64,000 nt of DNA from Streptomyces celluloflavus (GCA_000720995.1 JOEL01000004.1:62001-126000); one strand, 5' to 3'; counted from the stretch's first letter, positions 49,150 through 58,800 are shown. Numbers and translations: made by a program. The notes: generated by a model not told the origin, from the sequence alone.

Positions 49150-49388
49150 CTGGGGCTCAGCTCCTCGAACGGACTACGGACTCGTGCGACGCCCAAGCGT
49201 AGACGGAATTCTCCGCGTCCCGGGCGGTTCACCCGCCCGCCCCTCTCCGGTCGCCCGGCGCACCTTGACAACTCCCGTGGCCACACAAGAGATTGACGCG
49301 CGTAGAAAGCGCCATTCCGCGCCGCGCACGGCTCTTTCCGCAGACCTCCCGTCCGCTCCTCGCCCCGCCCTCTCCCCCGGAGGCATTC

Positions 49389-51248
49389 ATGCCGTCCCGT
49401 CGTCCGCTCCGCAGCCCCGTCGCCGTCACCGCGGTGACCTGCGCCGCTCTCGCCACCGGACTGCTCGGCGCCCCGCAGCCCGCCGCCGCTTCGGGCGTCC
49501 GCATCCATGACATCCAGGGCACCACCCGTATCTCCCCGCTCGCCGGGGAGCGCGTCACGGGGGTGCCCGGCATCGTCACCGCGATCCGGGCGTCCGGCTC
49601 GGCGCGCGGCTTCTGGGTGCAGGACCCGCACCCGGACGACGACCCGGCGACCAGCGAGGCCATCTTCGTCTTCACCGGCAAGGAGACGCCGGACGTCGCG
49701 GTCGGGGACTCGGTCACGGTCACCGGGAAGGTCACCGAGTACTACCCGGGCGGCAAGGACGCCGGCCTCCAGTCCGTCACCGAGCTCACCGGCGCCGACT
49801 GGGACGTGCTGGCCTCCGGCCTCCCGCTGCCGGCCCCCGTCAAGCTCAACGCGGCCTCGATACCGGCCCGTTACGCCCCCTCGGCGGGCGGCGGGAGCAT
49901 CGAGTCGCTGCCGCTGCGCCCCCGCTCGTACGCGCTGGACCGCTTCGAGTCCCTGGAGGGTATGCGCGTCTCGGTCACCGACGCCCCGGTCGTCGGCCCG
50001 ACCAACACCCACCGCGAACTGTGGGTCACCGCACAGCCGGACCATCACCGCACGGCCCGCGGCGGCACGCTCTACAGCTCGTACGGGGACCCCAACCCGG
50101 GCCGGATCAAGGTGACGTCGCTGACCCCGCCGGCCGCGGGGTCCGGCACCACCGACCCGCAGCCGTTCCCGGTGGCAGATGTCGGCCAGCGGCTGACCGG
50201 CACCACCACCGGGCCGCTGGACTACGACAACTACGGCGGCTACACGATTCAGGCCACCCAGCTGGGCACCGTCACCGGCCGCGGCCCGGCCCCCGAGACC
50301 ACCCGCAAGCAGCGGGCCGACGAGCTGGCGGTGGCCACGTACAACGTCGAGAACCTCTCCCCCAAGACCCCGCAGGCCAAGTTCGACCGGCTGGCGTCGG
50401 CGCTGGTGCGGCGGCTGGCGGCCCCCGATGTGGTGGCCCTGGAGGAGGTCCAGGACGACGACGGCCCCACGGATGACGGCGTCGTCACCGCCGGGGTCAC
50501 CCTCAGGAAGCTCACCGACGCCGTCAAGGCGGCCGGCGGCCCGGCGTACGAGTGGCGGCAGATCGACCCGGTGGACGGCCAGGACGGCGGCCAGCCGGGC
50601 GGCAACATCCGGGTCGCGTTCCTCTTCAACCCGGAGCGGGTCGCGTTCAAGGACATCGCGGGCGGCGACGCCACCACGCCGGTGCGGGTGCTCGCCGACC
50701 ACGGCAAGGCCACCCTCTCCGCGTCCCCGGGCCGGATCGCGCCCGATGATCCGGCGTGGCGCGACAGCCGCAAGCCCCTGGTCGGCCAGTTCTCGTTCCG
50801 GAACCGCCCCGGCAGCCGGGTGTTCGTGGTCGCCGACCACTTCAACTCCAAGGGCGGTGACCAGGGCCTGGACAGCCGTTTCCAGCCGCCGGCCCGGACC
50901 TCCGAGACCCAGCGGACCGCGCAGGCCCGGCTGGTGAACACCTTCGTCAAGAGCCTGCTGGCCACCGACCCGAAGGCCGATGTGGTGGTCGCCGGGGACC
51001 TCAACGACTACCAGTTCTCACCGGCCCTGAAGACCCTGACCCAGGGCGGTGTGCTGACCGATCTCGTCAACCGGCTGCCGCTCCCCGAGCGCTACGGCTA
51101 CGTCTACAACGGCAACTCGCAGGTCCTGGACCACATGCTCACCAGCCGCCACCTCACCCGCCCCGACTACGACATCGTGCACATCAACGCCGAGTACGCC
51201 GACCAGGCCAGCGACCACGATCCGCAGGTGCTGCGCATCCGGCCGTGA
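49389..51248 (+). CDS. Secreted endonuclease/exonuclease/phosphatase protein
   Basis: This 619-aa exported protein has the signal peptide RSPVAVTAVTCAALATGLLG...AAA. The N-terminal about 260 residues form an OB-fold-like region (IRASGSARGFWVQDPHPDDD, VGDSVTVTGKVTEYYPGG) common to extracellular nucleases. The C-terminal EEP domain contains VATYNVENLS, VVALEEVQDDDG, VAGDLNDYQFSP and the terminal catalytic SDHDPQVLRI. It should cleave extracellular DNA or RNA or release phosphate. CGGAGG precedes ATG 49389. Confidence 0.9.
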   Translation: MPSRRPLRSPVAVTAVTCAALATGLLGAPQPAAASGVRIHDIQGTTRISPLAGERVTGVPGIVTAIRASGSARGFWVQDPHPDDDPATSEAIFVFTGKETPDVAVGDSVTVTGKVTEYYPGGKDAGLQSVTELTGADWDVLASGLPLPAPVKLNAASIPARYAPSAGGGSIESLPLRPRSYALDRFESLEGMRVSVTDAPVVGPTNTHRELWVTAQPDHHRTARGGTLYSSYGDPNPGRIKVTSLTPPAAGSGTTDPQPFPVADVGQRLTGTTTGPLDYDNYGGYTIQATQLGTVTGRGPAPETTRKQRADELAVATYNVENLSPKTPQAKFDRLASALVRRLAAPDVVALEEVQDDDGPTDDGVVTAGVTLRKLTDAVKAAGGPAYEWRQIDPVDGQDGGQPGGNIRVAFLFNPERVAFKDIAGGDATTPVRVLADHGKATLSASPGRIAPDDPAWRDSRKPLVGQFSFRNRPGSRVFVVADHFNSKGGDQGLDSRFQPPARTSETQRTAQARLVNTFVKSLLATDPKADVVVAGDLNDYQFSPALKTLTQGGVLTDLVNRLPLPERYGYVYNGNSQVLDHMLTSRHLTRPDYDIVHINAEYADQASDHDPQVLRIRP

Positions 51249-51255
51249 GGCGGGC

Positions 51256-51306
51256 GGCCGGGGCCTGACGGGGAGTCGCCGCGGCGGCCCCGGTCAGGCC
51301 CCGGCC
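51256..51306. terminator. Bidirectional terminator
   Basis: A perfect 14-bp stem GGCCGGGGCCTGAC/GTCAGGCCCCGGCC pairs 51256-51269 with 51293-51306. It lies between the nuclease (+) and the EI24 gene (-), overlapping the latter's stop codon. Confidence 0.82.
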
Positions 51307-52148
51307 GGGACCCGCCCCGCGGCGGCGACGTCCTGGCCCGTACCGCTCCCGTCCGGGCCGGGACCGCCGTGGTCCCGGCCCCGCCCCTCCCGGTCCGGCG
51401 CCGGCTCCTCCTCGCCGGGCGCCAGGTCCCGTACGAGCAGCGTGGCGCCGGCCACCGCGCCCGGCATCAGCACCACCGCCGCGAACGGGACGAGGAAGAG
51501 CAGCACGAGCGGTGTGCCGAAGCCGACGGCGAGCGCCGGGCGGCCGCGCAGCAGCCGCAGCCGTGCGCGTACCGGGATGTCCCGGCGCTGCATCGCCACC
51601 GAGGTCAGCTCGACGGCGAGGAAGAAGCCGGAGACGCAGCAGCCGATCACCGGGACGACGGTCTGCCCGAGGAACGGGACGAATCCCAGGGCGAACATCA
51701 GGAGGCCGAAACCGGCGGCCCGCAGCAGCACATGGACGCCGTCCCGCAGCGCGGCCCACAGCTCCCGCCAGAGCGGCAGGTCCGGGCCCGGCGGGCAGTG
51801 GCCCGCGGACTCCTCGACCCGCTCCGAGAGCGACTCGTAGAAGGGCTCGCCGATCAGCAGGGTCACGGCGGTGAAGGTGAGGACGGCCAGCAGCAGCCCG
51901 CCCGCGCACAGCAGTGCCACGAACAGGCCGCGCAGCAGGGCCTGCCAGGGGGCGCCCCAGCCGTCGGCGAACGGCGTCGCCCAGGCGGCGACGGAGTCGG
52001 CCCGGAACGCGAGCACGGTGAACGCCGCGGCGTACAGCACCAGGGTGATCAGCGCCGGGAGCAGTCCGAAGCCCCACCACCGGCGGTGCCGGGCGACCCA
52101 GTACTGCCCCTGCCCCAGGTACCGCATCCCCGCTACAAGATCACGCAT
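51294..52148 (-). CDS. EI24-domain (CysZ-like) membrane protein
   Basis: This 284-aa integral membrane protein has hydrophobic segments at about residues 25-50, 75-105, 150-185 and 210-240. The EI24/CysZ family features are GLGQGQ-like GMRYLGQGQYWVARHRRWWG, LLIGEPFYESLSERVEE and FALGFVPFLGQTVVPVIGCC. CysZ members move sulfate; actinobacterial members are uncharacterised. The C-terminus is charged and Gly-rich. It lies next to dapD on the same strand. Confidence 0.88.
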   Translation of the reverse strand: MRDLVAGMRYLGQGQYWVARHRRWWGFGLLPALITLVLYAAAFTVLAFRADSVAAWATPFADGWGAPWQALLRGLFVALLCAGGLLLAVLTFTAVTLLIGEPFYESLSERVEESAGHCPPGPDLPLWRELWAALRDGVHVLLRAAGFGLLMFALGFVPFLGQTVVPVIGCCVSGFFLAVELTSVAMQRRDIPVRARLRLLRGRPALAVGFGTPLVLLFLVPFAAVVLMPGAVAGATLLVRDLAPGEEEPAPDREGRGRDHGGPGPDGSGTGQDVAAAGRVPAGA

Positions 52149-52224
52149 GGGCAGAGCGTAGACGGCACCGCGGCCCGGCAGGTCTCCCCCACCGGGCCGC
52201 GGCTGCCGCCGGAGCGGCACGGTG

Positions 52225-53223
52225 TCAGTTGTGGCTGTGCAGAATCTCGTTGAGACCGCCCCAGACCGCCTTGTTCGGCCGGGCCTCGACGGTGCCGGTG
52301 GTGGAGTTGCGGCGGAAGAGGATGTTGTCGGCACCGGAGAGCTCCAGCGCCTTGACGATCTGGCCGTCGGGCAGCGTGACGCGGGTGCCCGCGGTCACAT
52401 AGAGGCCGGCCTCGACGACGCACTCGTCGCCGAGCGCGATGCCGATGCCCGACTCGGCGCCGAGCAGGCAGCGCTCGCCGATGGAGATGATCTGCTTGCC
52501 GCCGCCCGACAGGGTGCCCATGGTGGAGGCGCCGCCGCCGATGTCGGAGCCGTCGCCGATGAGGACACCCGCGCTGATCCGGCCCTCGATCATGGACGTG
52601 CCCAGCGTCCCGGCGTTGAAGTTGACGAAGCCCTCGTGCATGACGGTGGTACCGGCCGCGAGGTGGGCGCCCAGGCGTACCCGGTCGGCGTCCGCGATCC
52701 GCACCCCGCCGGGCGCGACATAGTCGGTCATCCGCGGGAACTTGTCGATGCTGGTGACCTGGAGGTGGCGCCCGGCGGCGCGGGCGTTGAGCCGCACCGT
52801 CTCCAGCTGGCCGACGGCCACCGGGCCGAGCGAGGTCCAGGCGACGTTCGCCAGCAGCCCGAAGAGGCCGTCCAGGCTCTGCCCGTGCGGCTTGACCAGC
52901 CGGTGGCTGAGCAGGTGCAGGCGCAGGTACGCGTCGTGTGCGTCCAGCGGCTTGTCGTCCAGCGAGGCGATGACCGTACGGACGGCCACGACCTCGACGC
53001 CGCGGACCGGGTCGGGGCCGGTCGCCTGCGGCGCGGTGGCGCCCAGCAGTTCGGCGGCGCGCTCGCCGGTCAGCCGCTCGGTGCCGGCGGGGCCGGGCTC
53101 GGCGACCAGCTCGGGCGCCGGGAACCAGGTGTCGAGAACGGTGCCGTCGGGGGTGACGGTGGCGAGCCCGGCGGCGACGGCGCCGGTGGCACGGGGAGTA
53201 CGGGGAGTAGCAGCATCGGTCAT
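52225..53223 (-). CDS. dapD: Tetrahydrodipicolinate N-succinyltransferase
   Basis: This 332-aa left-handed beta-helix acyltransferase transfers succinyl from succinyl-CoA to tetrahydrodipicolinate in lysine and diaminopimelate synthesis. Motifs are [60 protein letters not shown] and [20 protein letters not shown]. The actinobacterial long form has an extra N-terminal domain, as here. Confidence 0.95.
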   Translation of the reverse strand: MTDAATPRTPRATGAVAAGLATVTPDGTVLDTWFPAPELVAEPGPAGTERLTGERAAELLGATAPQATGPDPVRGVEVVAVRTVIASLDDKPLDAHDAYLRLHLLSHRLVKPHGQSLDGLFGLLANVAWTSLGPVAVGQLETVRLNARAAGRHLQVTSIDKFPRMTDYVAPGGVRIADADRVRLGAHLAAGTTVMHEGFVNFNAGTLGTSMIEGRISAGVLIGDGSDIGGGASTMGTLSGGGKQIISIGERCLLGAESGIGIALGDECVVEAGLYVTAGTRVTLPDGQIVKALELSGADNILFRRNSTTGTVEARPNKAVWGGLNEILHSHN

Positions 53224-53319
53224 GCCGAAAACCTAACCGGAGGGTGCCCGCGGAGGCGAACCGGTCTCAGCGGACGGGCCCGGCCCGTGCGGTCCGCCCC
53301 TGCCGGCCCAGTGACGGGC

Positions 53320-53859
53320 TCAGGCCGGCACGCCGTCCAGCCCGGCGCGCACCGTGGCGCGGTCGAAGGGCCGGCCGGTGAGCAGATGCTGGATGAGCAG
53401 CCCGTCGGCGAACGCCACCACGGCCCGCGCGGTCGGCAGATCGCCGGTGCGCCGGCCCAGCAGCCGCACCATCTCGTCCAGGCAGGCGGCGGCGATCGGG
53501 CGCACCGCCTCGTGCCGCAGCGCCGCCAGATACAGCTCGTACTCCAGCACCACCCGCGAGCGGTCACCGGCGAGGGTCTCCTCGACGAGCCGGATGACCT
53601 CGTCGGCCAGCGGCGCCGCCGTGTCGATACCGTCCACCCAGCGCGCGAAACCCGTCAGCCAGCCGCGGTTGACCTGCCGCAGCGCGGCGACCAGCAGATC
53701 GTCCAGCGTCGCGAAGTGGTACGTCGTGGAGCCCAGCGGCACATCCGCCGCGGCGGCCACCGCCCGGTGGCTGAGGGCGGCGATCCCGCGCTCCGCCACC
53801 ACCGCGATCGCCGCGTCGATGATCCGCTGCCGCCGGTCCGGGTCGTAGCGCCGCGCCAT
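53320..53859 (-). CDS. TetR-family regulator
   Basis: This 179-aa repressor has an N-terminal TetR helix-turn-helix (RRQRIIDAAIAVVAERGIAA, HRAVAAAADVPLGSTTYHF) and a helical ligand domain. Its ATG overlaps the stop of the upstream SMR gene by one base (TGATG), so regulator and pump are one unit controlled through the palindrome at 54179-54218. The ligand is likely a cationic drug or dye. Confidence 0.92.
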   Translation of the reverse strand: MARRYDPDRRQRIIDAAIAVVAERGIAALSHRAVAAAADVPLGSTTYHFATLDDLLVAALRQVNRGWLTGFARWVDGIDTAAPLADEVIRLVEETLAGDRSRVVLEYELYLAALRHEAVRPIAAACLDEMVRLLGRRTGDLPTARAVVAFADGLLIQHLLTGRPFDRATVRAGLDGVPA

Positions 53860-54179
53860 CAGTGCGCACCGCCCAGATTCAGCGTCACGACCCCGGCGAT
53901 GACCAGCAGCACCCCGAGGATCTTCAGCGCGCTCGCGGTCTCCCCCAGGAACACCATGCCGATCACCGCGATCACGGCCGTACCGGCGCCCGACCAGATG
54001 GCGTACGCGGTGCCGACGCTCATCGACTTGAGTGTCTGCGACAGCAGCGCGAAGGCGATCAGGTATCCGGCGACGGTCCCCAGGGACGGCCACAGCTTGC
54101 TGAAGCCCTCGCTGTATTTCATCGCCGTGGTGGCGAGGATCTCGGAGAGGATCGCGCCGGCCAGCGTCAGATAGACCAT
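53859..54179 (-). CDS. SMR-family multidrug efflux protein
   Basis: This 106-aa protein has four membrane helices of the EmrE/QacE type: VYLTLAGAILSEILATTAMK with the essential membrane Glu in helix 1, GYLIAFALLSQTLKSMSVGT, AYAIWSGAGTAVIAVIG and LKILGVLLVIAGVVTLNL. It exchanges protons for lipophilic cations as an antiparallel dimer. ATG 54179 gives the standard length. It is the first gene of the pair with tetR. Confidence 0.95.
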   Translation of the reverse strand: MVYLTLAGAILSEILATTAMKYSEGFSKLWPSLGTVAGYLIAFALLSQTLKSMSVGTAYAIWSGAGTAVIAVIGMVFLGETASALKILGVLLVIAGVVTLNLGGAH

Positions 54180-54218
54180 GTGTACGAGTGTACGCAGCGT
54201 TACGTACATCCGTACACA
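54179..54218. promoter_or_regulatory. Nested palindromic TetR operator
   Basis: Two concentric inverted repeats share one centre. TGTGTACG (54179-54186) pairs with CGTACACA (54211-54218). TGTACG (54189-54194) pairs with CGTACA (54203-54208). It abuts the SMR start codon, suggesting cooperative binding of two TetR dimers. Confidence 0.75.
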
Positions 54219-54277
54219 AGAACGGGCGGGCGACCGGGCGCCGCGGACCGCGTGGGGCCGACGGCGCTCCGGCACCG

Positions 54278-54326
54278 CGAAACGGCCGTACCCGCCGGTG
54301 GGAGACCGGCGGATACGGCCGTTTCG
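54278..54326 (-). terminator. suf operon terminator
   Basis: A 22-bp stem with a single mismatch joins 54278-54299 and 54305-54326 over a 5-base loop, 16 bases beyond the sufT stop on the minus strand. Confidence 0.88.
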
Positions 54327-54341
54327 CTGCGAGGGAGACCG

Positions 54342-54686
54342 TCAGACGTTGAAGCCGAGCGCGCGAAGCTGCTCACGGCCGTCGTCGGTGATCTTGTCGG
54401 GGCCCCACGGGGGCATCCAGACCCAGTTGATCTTCAGCTCGTTGACGAGGCCGTCCGTCGCGGACTTCGCCTGGTCCTCGATGACGTCGGTCAGCGGGCA
54501 GGCCGCGGAGGTCAGCGTCATGTCGATGGTGGCGATATTGGCGTCGTCGACATGGATGCCGTAGATCAGGCCCAGGTTGACGACATCGATGCCCAGCTCG
54601 GGGTCGACGACGTCGTAGAGCGCCTCGCGGACCTCTTCCTCCGAGGCCGGCTTGGTGGTCGTGAGGGTGTCGGGGGTGTCGGTCAT
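54342..54686 (-). CDS. sufT: Metal-sulfur cluster assembly factor (SufT/MIP18-like)
   Basis: This 114-aa DUF59/MIP18 protein contains VREALYDVVDPELGIDVVNL, GLIYGIHVDD, LTSAACPLTDVIEDQ with the conserved Cys, and VWMPPWGPDKITDDGREQL. Such proteins help mature or deliver Fe-S clusters. Its start overlaps the sufU stop by four bases (ATGA). It is the last gene of the suf operon. Confidence 0.93.
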   Translation of the reverse strand: MTDTPDTLTTTKPASEEEVREALYDVVDPELGIDVVNLGLIYGIHVDDANIATIDMTLTSAACPLTDVIEDQAKSATDGLVNELKINWVWMPPWGPDKITDDGREQLRALGFNV

Positions 54687-55141
54687 GCGGTCTTCGCCTC
54701 CTCTGAGAGGGCCTTGGCCGTGGCGTCCTTCCAGGCCATCCAGCTGAGCAGCGCGCACTTCACTCGCGCCGGGTACTTCGAGACACCGGCGAACGCGACC
54801 GCGTCCTCCAGCACCTCCTCCATCTCGTCGTCCGGCTCCACCTGGCCCTTGGACTGCATCAGCGCCAGGAAGGTCTCCTGGATCTTCTGCGCGTCCCCGA
54901 GCTCCTTGCCGACCAGGAGCTCGTTGAGCACCGATGCGCTGGCCTGGCTGATGGAGCAGCCCTGGCCCTCGTAGGACACATCCTCAATGGTGGCGCCGTC
55001 GAGCCGCACGCGCAGGGTGATCTCGTCACCGCACGTGGGGTTGACATGGTGCACCTCGGCGTCGCCGTCCCGAAGACCGCGCCCGTGCGGGTGCTTGTAG
55101 TGGTCCAGGATGACGTCCTGGTACATGGAATCCAGCTTCAC
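54683..55141 (-). CDS. sufU: SufU-type Fe-S assembly sulfurtransferase
   Basis: This 152-aa SufU accepts sulfur from SufS through a zinc-bound Cys. Motifs are VILDHYKHPHGRGLRDGD, VNPTCGDEITLRVRLDG, EGQGCSISQASASVL and the late RVKCALLSWMAW. It starts at GTG 37 bases after sufS. Confidence 0.95.
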   Translation of the reverse strand: MKLDSMYQDVILDHYKHPHGRGLRDGDAEVHHVNPTCGDEITLRVRLDGATIEDVSYEGQGCSISQASASVLNELLVGKELGDAQKIQETFLALMQSKGQVEPDDEMEEVLEDAVAFAGVSKYPARVKCALLSWMAWKDATAKALSEEAKTA

Positions 55142-55178
55142 GGCTCAGTCAGTCCTCATCCTCATCCGCTGTGCGTGA

Positions 55179-56435
55179 TCAACCGAAAAAGTTGCGGACG
55201 TGCTCCAGGCCCGCCACCAGGGCGTCGACCTCGGCGGGGGTGGAGTACAGATAGAAGGACGCTCGTGTGGTCGCAGGAATTCCGTAGCGGAGGCAGACCG
55301 GCCGCGCGCAGTGGTGGCCGACCCGGACCGCGATGCCTTGTTCGTCCAGGACCTGGCCGACGTCGTGCGGGTGGATGTCGCCGAGCGTGAAGGAGATCGT
55401 CGCGCCGCGGTCCTCGGCCGTGCTGGGGCCGATGATGCGCAGGTCGGGGACGTCCAGCAGTCGCTTGACGGCGTACTCGGTGATCGCGTGCTCATGCGCG
55501 GCGATCTTGTCCATGCCGATCGCGGCGAGGTAGTCCACGGCCGCACCGAGGCCGACGGCCTGGGCGATCGGGGGCGTACCGGCCTCGAACTTGTGCGGCG
55601 CGGGGGCGTACGTCGAGGAGTGCATCGACACGGTCTCGATCATCTCGCCGCCACCGAGGAACGGCGGGAGGTCCTCCAGCAGCTCCTGGCGGCCCCAGAG
55701 GACGCCGATACCGGTCGGGCCGCACATCTTGTGGCCGGTGAAGGCCACGAAGTCGGCCTGCAGCGCCTGTACGTCCAGCACCATGTGCGGGGCGGCCTGC
55801 GAGGCGTCGATGACGACCAGCGCGCCGACCTGCTGGGCGCGGCGGATGATCGCCTCGACCGGGTTGATCGTGCCCATCAGGTTGGAGACCAGGGTGAACG
55901 AGACCACCTTGGTCCGGTCCGTGATGATCTCGTCGATGTTGGACAGATCGAGCCGGCCGTCGTCGGTCAGGCCGAACCACTTCAGCTTCGCGCCGGTGCG
56001 CTGCGAGAGCAGCTGCCACGGGACGATGTTGGAGTGGTGCTCCATCTCCGTGATGACGATGTCGGTCTCACGGTCCACCCGGTAGGGCTCATCGGCCCAG
56101 CCGAGCATGTTGGCCACGAGGTTGAGCGACTCCGAGGCGTTCTTGGTGAAGATCACCTCATCGCGGCTCGGCGCGTTGATGAAGGCGGCGACCTTGTCGC
56201 GGGCGCCCTCGTACAGCGCCGTGGCCTCCTCGGCGAGCACGTGCACGCCACGGTGGACGTTGGCGTTGTGCTGCTCGTAGTACTCGGTGAGTGCGTCGAT
56301 GACCTGGCGCGGCTTCTGCGAAGTCGCCGCACTGTCCAGGTAGATCATCTTCTTCCCGTCGTGGACCACACGATCCAGAAGGGGGAAGTCCTTACGGATC
56401 GCCTCGGTGTCGAGGAGGCCCGGCAGCCGTGTCAC
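55179..56435 (-). CDS. sufS: Cysteine desulfurase
   Basis: This 418-aa group II cysteine desulfurase contains YLDSAATSQKPRQVIDAL, ITEMEHHSNIVPWQ, VVIDASQAAPHMVLDV, the PLP lysine in VAFTGHKMCGPTGIGVLWG and the catalytic Cys in VRVGHHCARPVCLRYG. It removes sulfur from cysteine and passes it to SufU. It overlaps sufC by four bases. Confidence 0.97.
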   Translation of the reverse strand: MTRLPGLLDTEAIRKDFPLLDRVVHDGKKMIYLDSAATSQKPRQVIDALTEYYEQHNANVHRGVHVLAEEATALYEGARDKVAAFINAPSRDEVIFTKNASESLNLVANMLGWADEPYRVDRETDIVITEMEHHSNIVPWQLLSQRTGAKLKWFGLTDDGRLDLSNIDEIITDRTKVVSFTLVSNLMGTINPVEAIIRRAQQVGALVVIDASQAAPHMVLDVQALQADFVAFTGHKMCGPTGIGVLWGRQELLEDLPPFLGGGEMIETVSMHSSTYAPAPHKFEAGTPPIAQAVGLGAAVDYLAAIGMDKIAAHEHAITEYAVKRLLDVPDLRIIGPSTAEDRGATISFTLGDIHPHDVGQVLDEQGIAVRVGHHCARPVCLRYGIPATTRASFYLYSTPAEVDALVAGLEHVRNFFG

Positions 56436-57196
56436 GCGGTTACGCCACCCTTCGTGTACTCCTCGTAGCCCTCGGCCTCAAGCTTGTCGGCGAGCTCGGC
56501 GCCGCCGGACTCGGCGATGCGGCCGTTCGCGAACACATGGACGAAGTCGGGCTTGATGTAGCGCAGGATGCGCGTGTAGTGGGTGATCAGCAGGGTGCCG
56601 ACCTCACCGGTCTCGCGGACGCGGTTGACACCCTCGGAGACGGTGCGCAGCGCGTCGACGTCCAGACCGGAGTCGGTCTCGTCGAGGATCGCGATCTTCG
56701 GCTTGAGCAGCTCCAGCTGGAGGATCTCGTGGCGCTTCTTCTCACCGCCGGAGAAGCCCTCGTTGACGTTGCGCTCGGCGAAGGCGGGGTCCATGGAGAG
56801 CCGCTCCATGGCCTCCTTGACCTCCTTGACCCACAGCCGCAGCTTGGGGGCCTCGCCGCGGATCGCCGTCGCCGACGTCCGCAGGAAGTTGGAGACCGAG
56901 ACACCGGGGACCTCGACCGGGTACTGCATGGCGAGGAAGACACCGGCACGGGCGCGCTCGTCGACGGACATCTCCAGGACGTCCTCGCCGTCGAGGGTGA
57001 CGGTGCCGCCGGTGACCGTGTACTTGGGGTGACCCGCCAGCGAGTAGGCGAGAGTCGACTTGCCGGAGCCGTTGGGGCCCATGATGGCGTGCGTCTCGCC
57101 CTGCTTCACGGTCAGGTCGACGCCCTTCAGGATCTCGCGCGGGCCGTTCTCGGCGTCGACGGAGACGTGCAGGTCGTGGATCTCAAGCGTTGCCAT
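56432..57196 (-). CDS. sufC: Fe-S assembly ATPase SufC
   Basis: This 254-aa ABC-type ATPase forms the SufBCD scaffold complex with SufB and SufD. Walker A is GPNGSGKST, the signature region is NEGFSGGEKKRHEILQLELL, Walker B is KIAILDETDSGLD, and the switch His is in LLITHYTRIL. ATG 57196 is preceded by GAGTTCCCC, a weak site. It lies between the ferredoxin gene and sufS. Confidence 0.97.
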   Translation of the reverse strand: MATLEIHDLHVSVDAENGPREILKGVDLTVKQGETHAIMGPNGSGKSTLAYSLAGHPKYTVTGGTVTLDGEDVLEMSVDERARAGVFLAMQYPVEVPGVSVSNFLRTSATAIRGEAPKLRLWVKEVKEAMERLSMDPAFAERNVNEGFSGGEKKRHEILQLELLKPKIAILDETDSGLDVDALRTVSEGVNRVRETGEVGTLLITHYTRILRYIKPDFVHVFANGRIAESGGAELADKLEAEGYEEYTKGGVTA

Positions 57197-57203
57197 GGGG
57201 AAC

Positions 57204-57533
57204 TCAGGACTCCTGGGTGATGGAGACGAGCACAGTTGCGTCTGGGCCGTCTCCTTCGATCTTGACGGGGTATACGGGAACGGGGCGCGTCGCGGGAAGA
57301 CCCGACGGCTTGCCGGTGCGCAGGTCGAAACTCGATCCGTGCAGCCAGCACTCGATCGAGCAGTCCTCGACCTCGCCCTCCGAGAGGGAGACGTTCGCAT
57401 GCGAGCAGATGTCGTTGATCGCGAACACCTCGCCCTCGGTACGGACCAGGGATATCGGCGTGCCGTCGATCTCCACCCGCTTGGGGGTGTCCTCCTCCAG
57501 CTCGCTGAGCGCCGCTGCGCGTACGTACGTCAT
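57204..57533 (-). CDS. Rieske [2Fe-2S] ferredoxin of the suf operon
   Basis: This 109-aa Rieske protein contains FAINDICSHANVSLSEGEVE (CxH) and IECWLHGSSFDLRTGKP (CxxH variant), resembling dioxygenase ferredoxin subunits. Its constant place between sufD and sufC in actinobacteria suggests electron supply for cluster assembly, which is inference. It overlaps sufD by four bases. Confidence 0.93.
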   Translation of the reverse strand: MTYVRAAALSELEEDTPKRVEIDGTPISLVRTEGEVFAINDICSHANVSLSEGEVEDCSIECWLHGSSFDLRTGKPSGLPATRPVPVYPVKIEGDGPDATVLVSITQES

Positions 57534-58732
57534 GCCGCGGACGCTTCCAGTTCGGCCTCGATCTTGCTCATCAGACGCTCTTCGACGTCCGGGAGACCGA
57601 TCTGCTGGACCAGCTCGGCGAAGAAGCCGCGGACGACCAGCCGGCGGGCCTCGTCGGCCGGGATGCCGCGGGCCATGAGGTAGAAGAGCTGCTCGTCGTC
57701 GAAGCGGCCGGTCGCCGAGGCGTGGCCGGCGCCGACGATCTCGCCGGTCTCGATCTCCAGGTTGGGGACCGAGTCGACCCGCGCGCCGTCGGTGAGGACG
57801 AGGTTGCGGTTGAGCTCGTAGGTGTCCGTGCCGGTGGCGGACGCCTGGATCAGGACGTCGCCGATCCAGACGGCGTGCGCGTCCTGGCCCTGGAGCGCGC
57901 CCTTGTAGACGACGTTGGAGCGGCAGTTGGGCGCCCCGTGGTCGGCGAAGAGGCGGTGCTCCTGGTGCTGGCCCTCCTCGGTGAAGTACAGGCCGTACAG
58001 CTCGGCCTCACCGCCGGGGCCCGCGTAGTTGACGCGCGGGTGCAGCCGGACGAGGTCGCCGCCGAAGGTGACGACCACGGACTTGAAGGTGGCGTCCCGG
58101 CCGACCAGGGCGTTGTGCTGGCCGACGTGCACGGCCTGGTCGTCCCAGTCCTGGACGGAGACGACGGTCAGCTTGGCGCCGTCACCGAGGAGGTAGTCGA
58201 CGTTGGCGGCCAGCACGGCGTCACCGGTGTGGTCGATGACGACGACCGCCTCGGCGAACGCGCCCAGCTCGATGACCTGGTGGCCGAAGGCGGTGCCGCC
58301 CTCGCCGTGCACGGCGATACGGATCGGCTCGGAGAGCACGGTCTCCTTGGGCACCGTGAGGACCGACGCCTTCTCGAAGGAGCTGTACGCCTGGGCGGCG
58401 ACCCGGTCCACGGGCTTGCCGGCCTTGCCGACCCGCGGGTCCGCGCGGTCGACCAGCTCGTGGGTGACGCCCTCGGGCGCGGTGATGTCGATCTTCAGAT
58501 CGGCACCGCCGGCGACGGCGCTGCCGTCGTGCAGGCCCCGCAGGCGCGCGAGGGGCGTGAAGCGCCACTCCTCCTCGCGGCCGTGCGGCACGGGGAAGTC
58601 CGCCACGTCATAGGACGGCGGGGCGCTCATCCGGGTGGCGACGGTGGACTCCGCGGCCACCGCGATGGAGCCGGCGGTGGTCGCACCCGCCGGGATGTTC
58701 TGAGCCTCAGCCATGGCTGTCGTCGTGCTCAC
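57530..58732 (-). CDS. sufD: Fe-S assembly scaffold SufD
   Basis: This protein of up to 400 aa is the partner of SufB and SufC. It contains PHGREEEWRFTPLARLRGLH, AEAVVVIDHTGDAVLAANVD, GDLVRLHPRVNYAGPGGEAE, HRLFADHGAPNCRSNVVYKG and EIVGAGHASATGRFDDEQLF. GTG 58732 is used; an ATG six codons later is the alternative. It lies 68 bases downstream of sufB. Confidence 0.96.
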   Translation of the reverse strand: MSTTTAMAEAQNIPAGATTAGSIAVAAESTVATRMSAPPSYDVADFPVPHGREEEWRFTPLARLRGLHDGSAVAGGADLKIDITAPEGVTHELVDRADPRVGKAGKPVDRVAAQAYSSFEKASVLTVPKETVLSEPIRIAVHGEGGTAFGHQVIELGAFAEAVVVIDHTGDAVLAANVDYLLGDGAKLTVVSVQDWDDQAVHVGQHNALVGRDATFKSVVVTFGGDLVRLHPRVNYAGPGGEAELYGLYFTEEGQHQEHRLFADHGAPNCRSNVVYKGALQGQDAHAVWIGDVLIQASATGTDTYELNRNLVLTDGARVDSVPNLEIETGEIVGAGHASATGRFDDEQLFYLMARGIPADEARRLVVRGFFAELVQQIGLPDVEERLMSKIEAELEASAA

Positions 58733-58800
58733 TTTCTGGTTACGTTCCTCGGCCTTCCCGGGGGACGGCCGCCGCGTCGGTGTGGGGTCTACCGCGGCCG

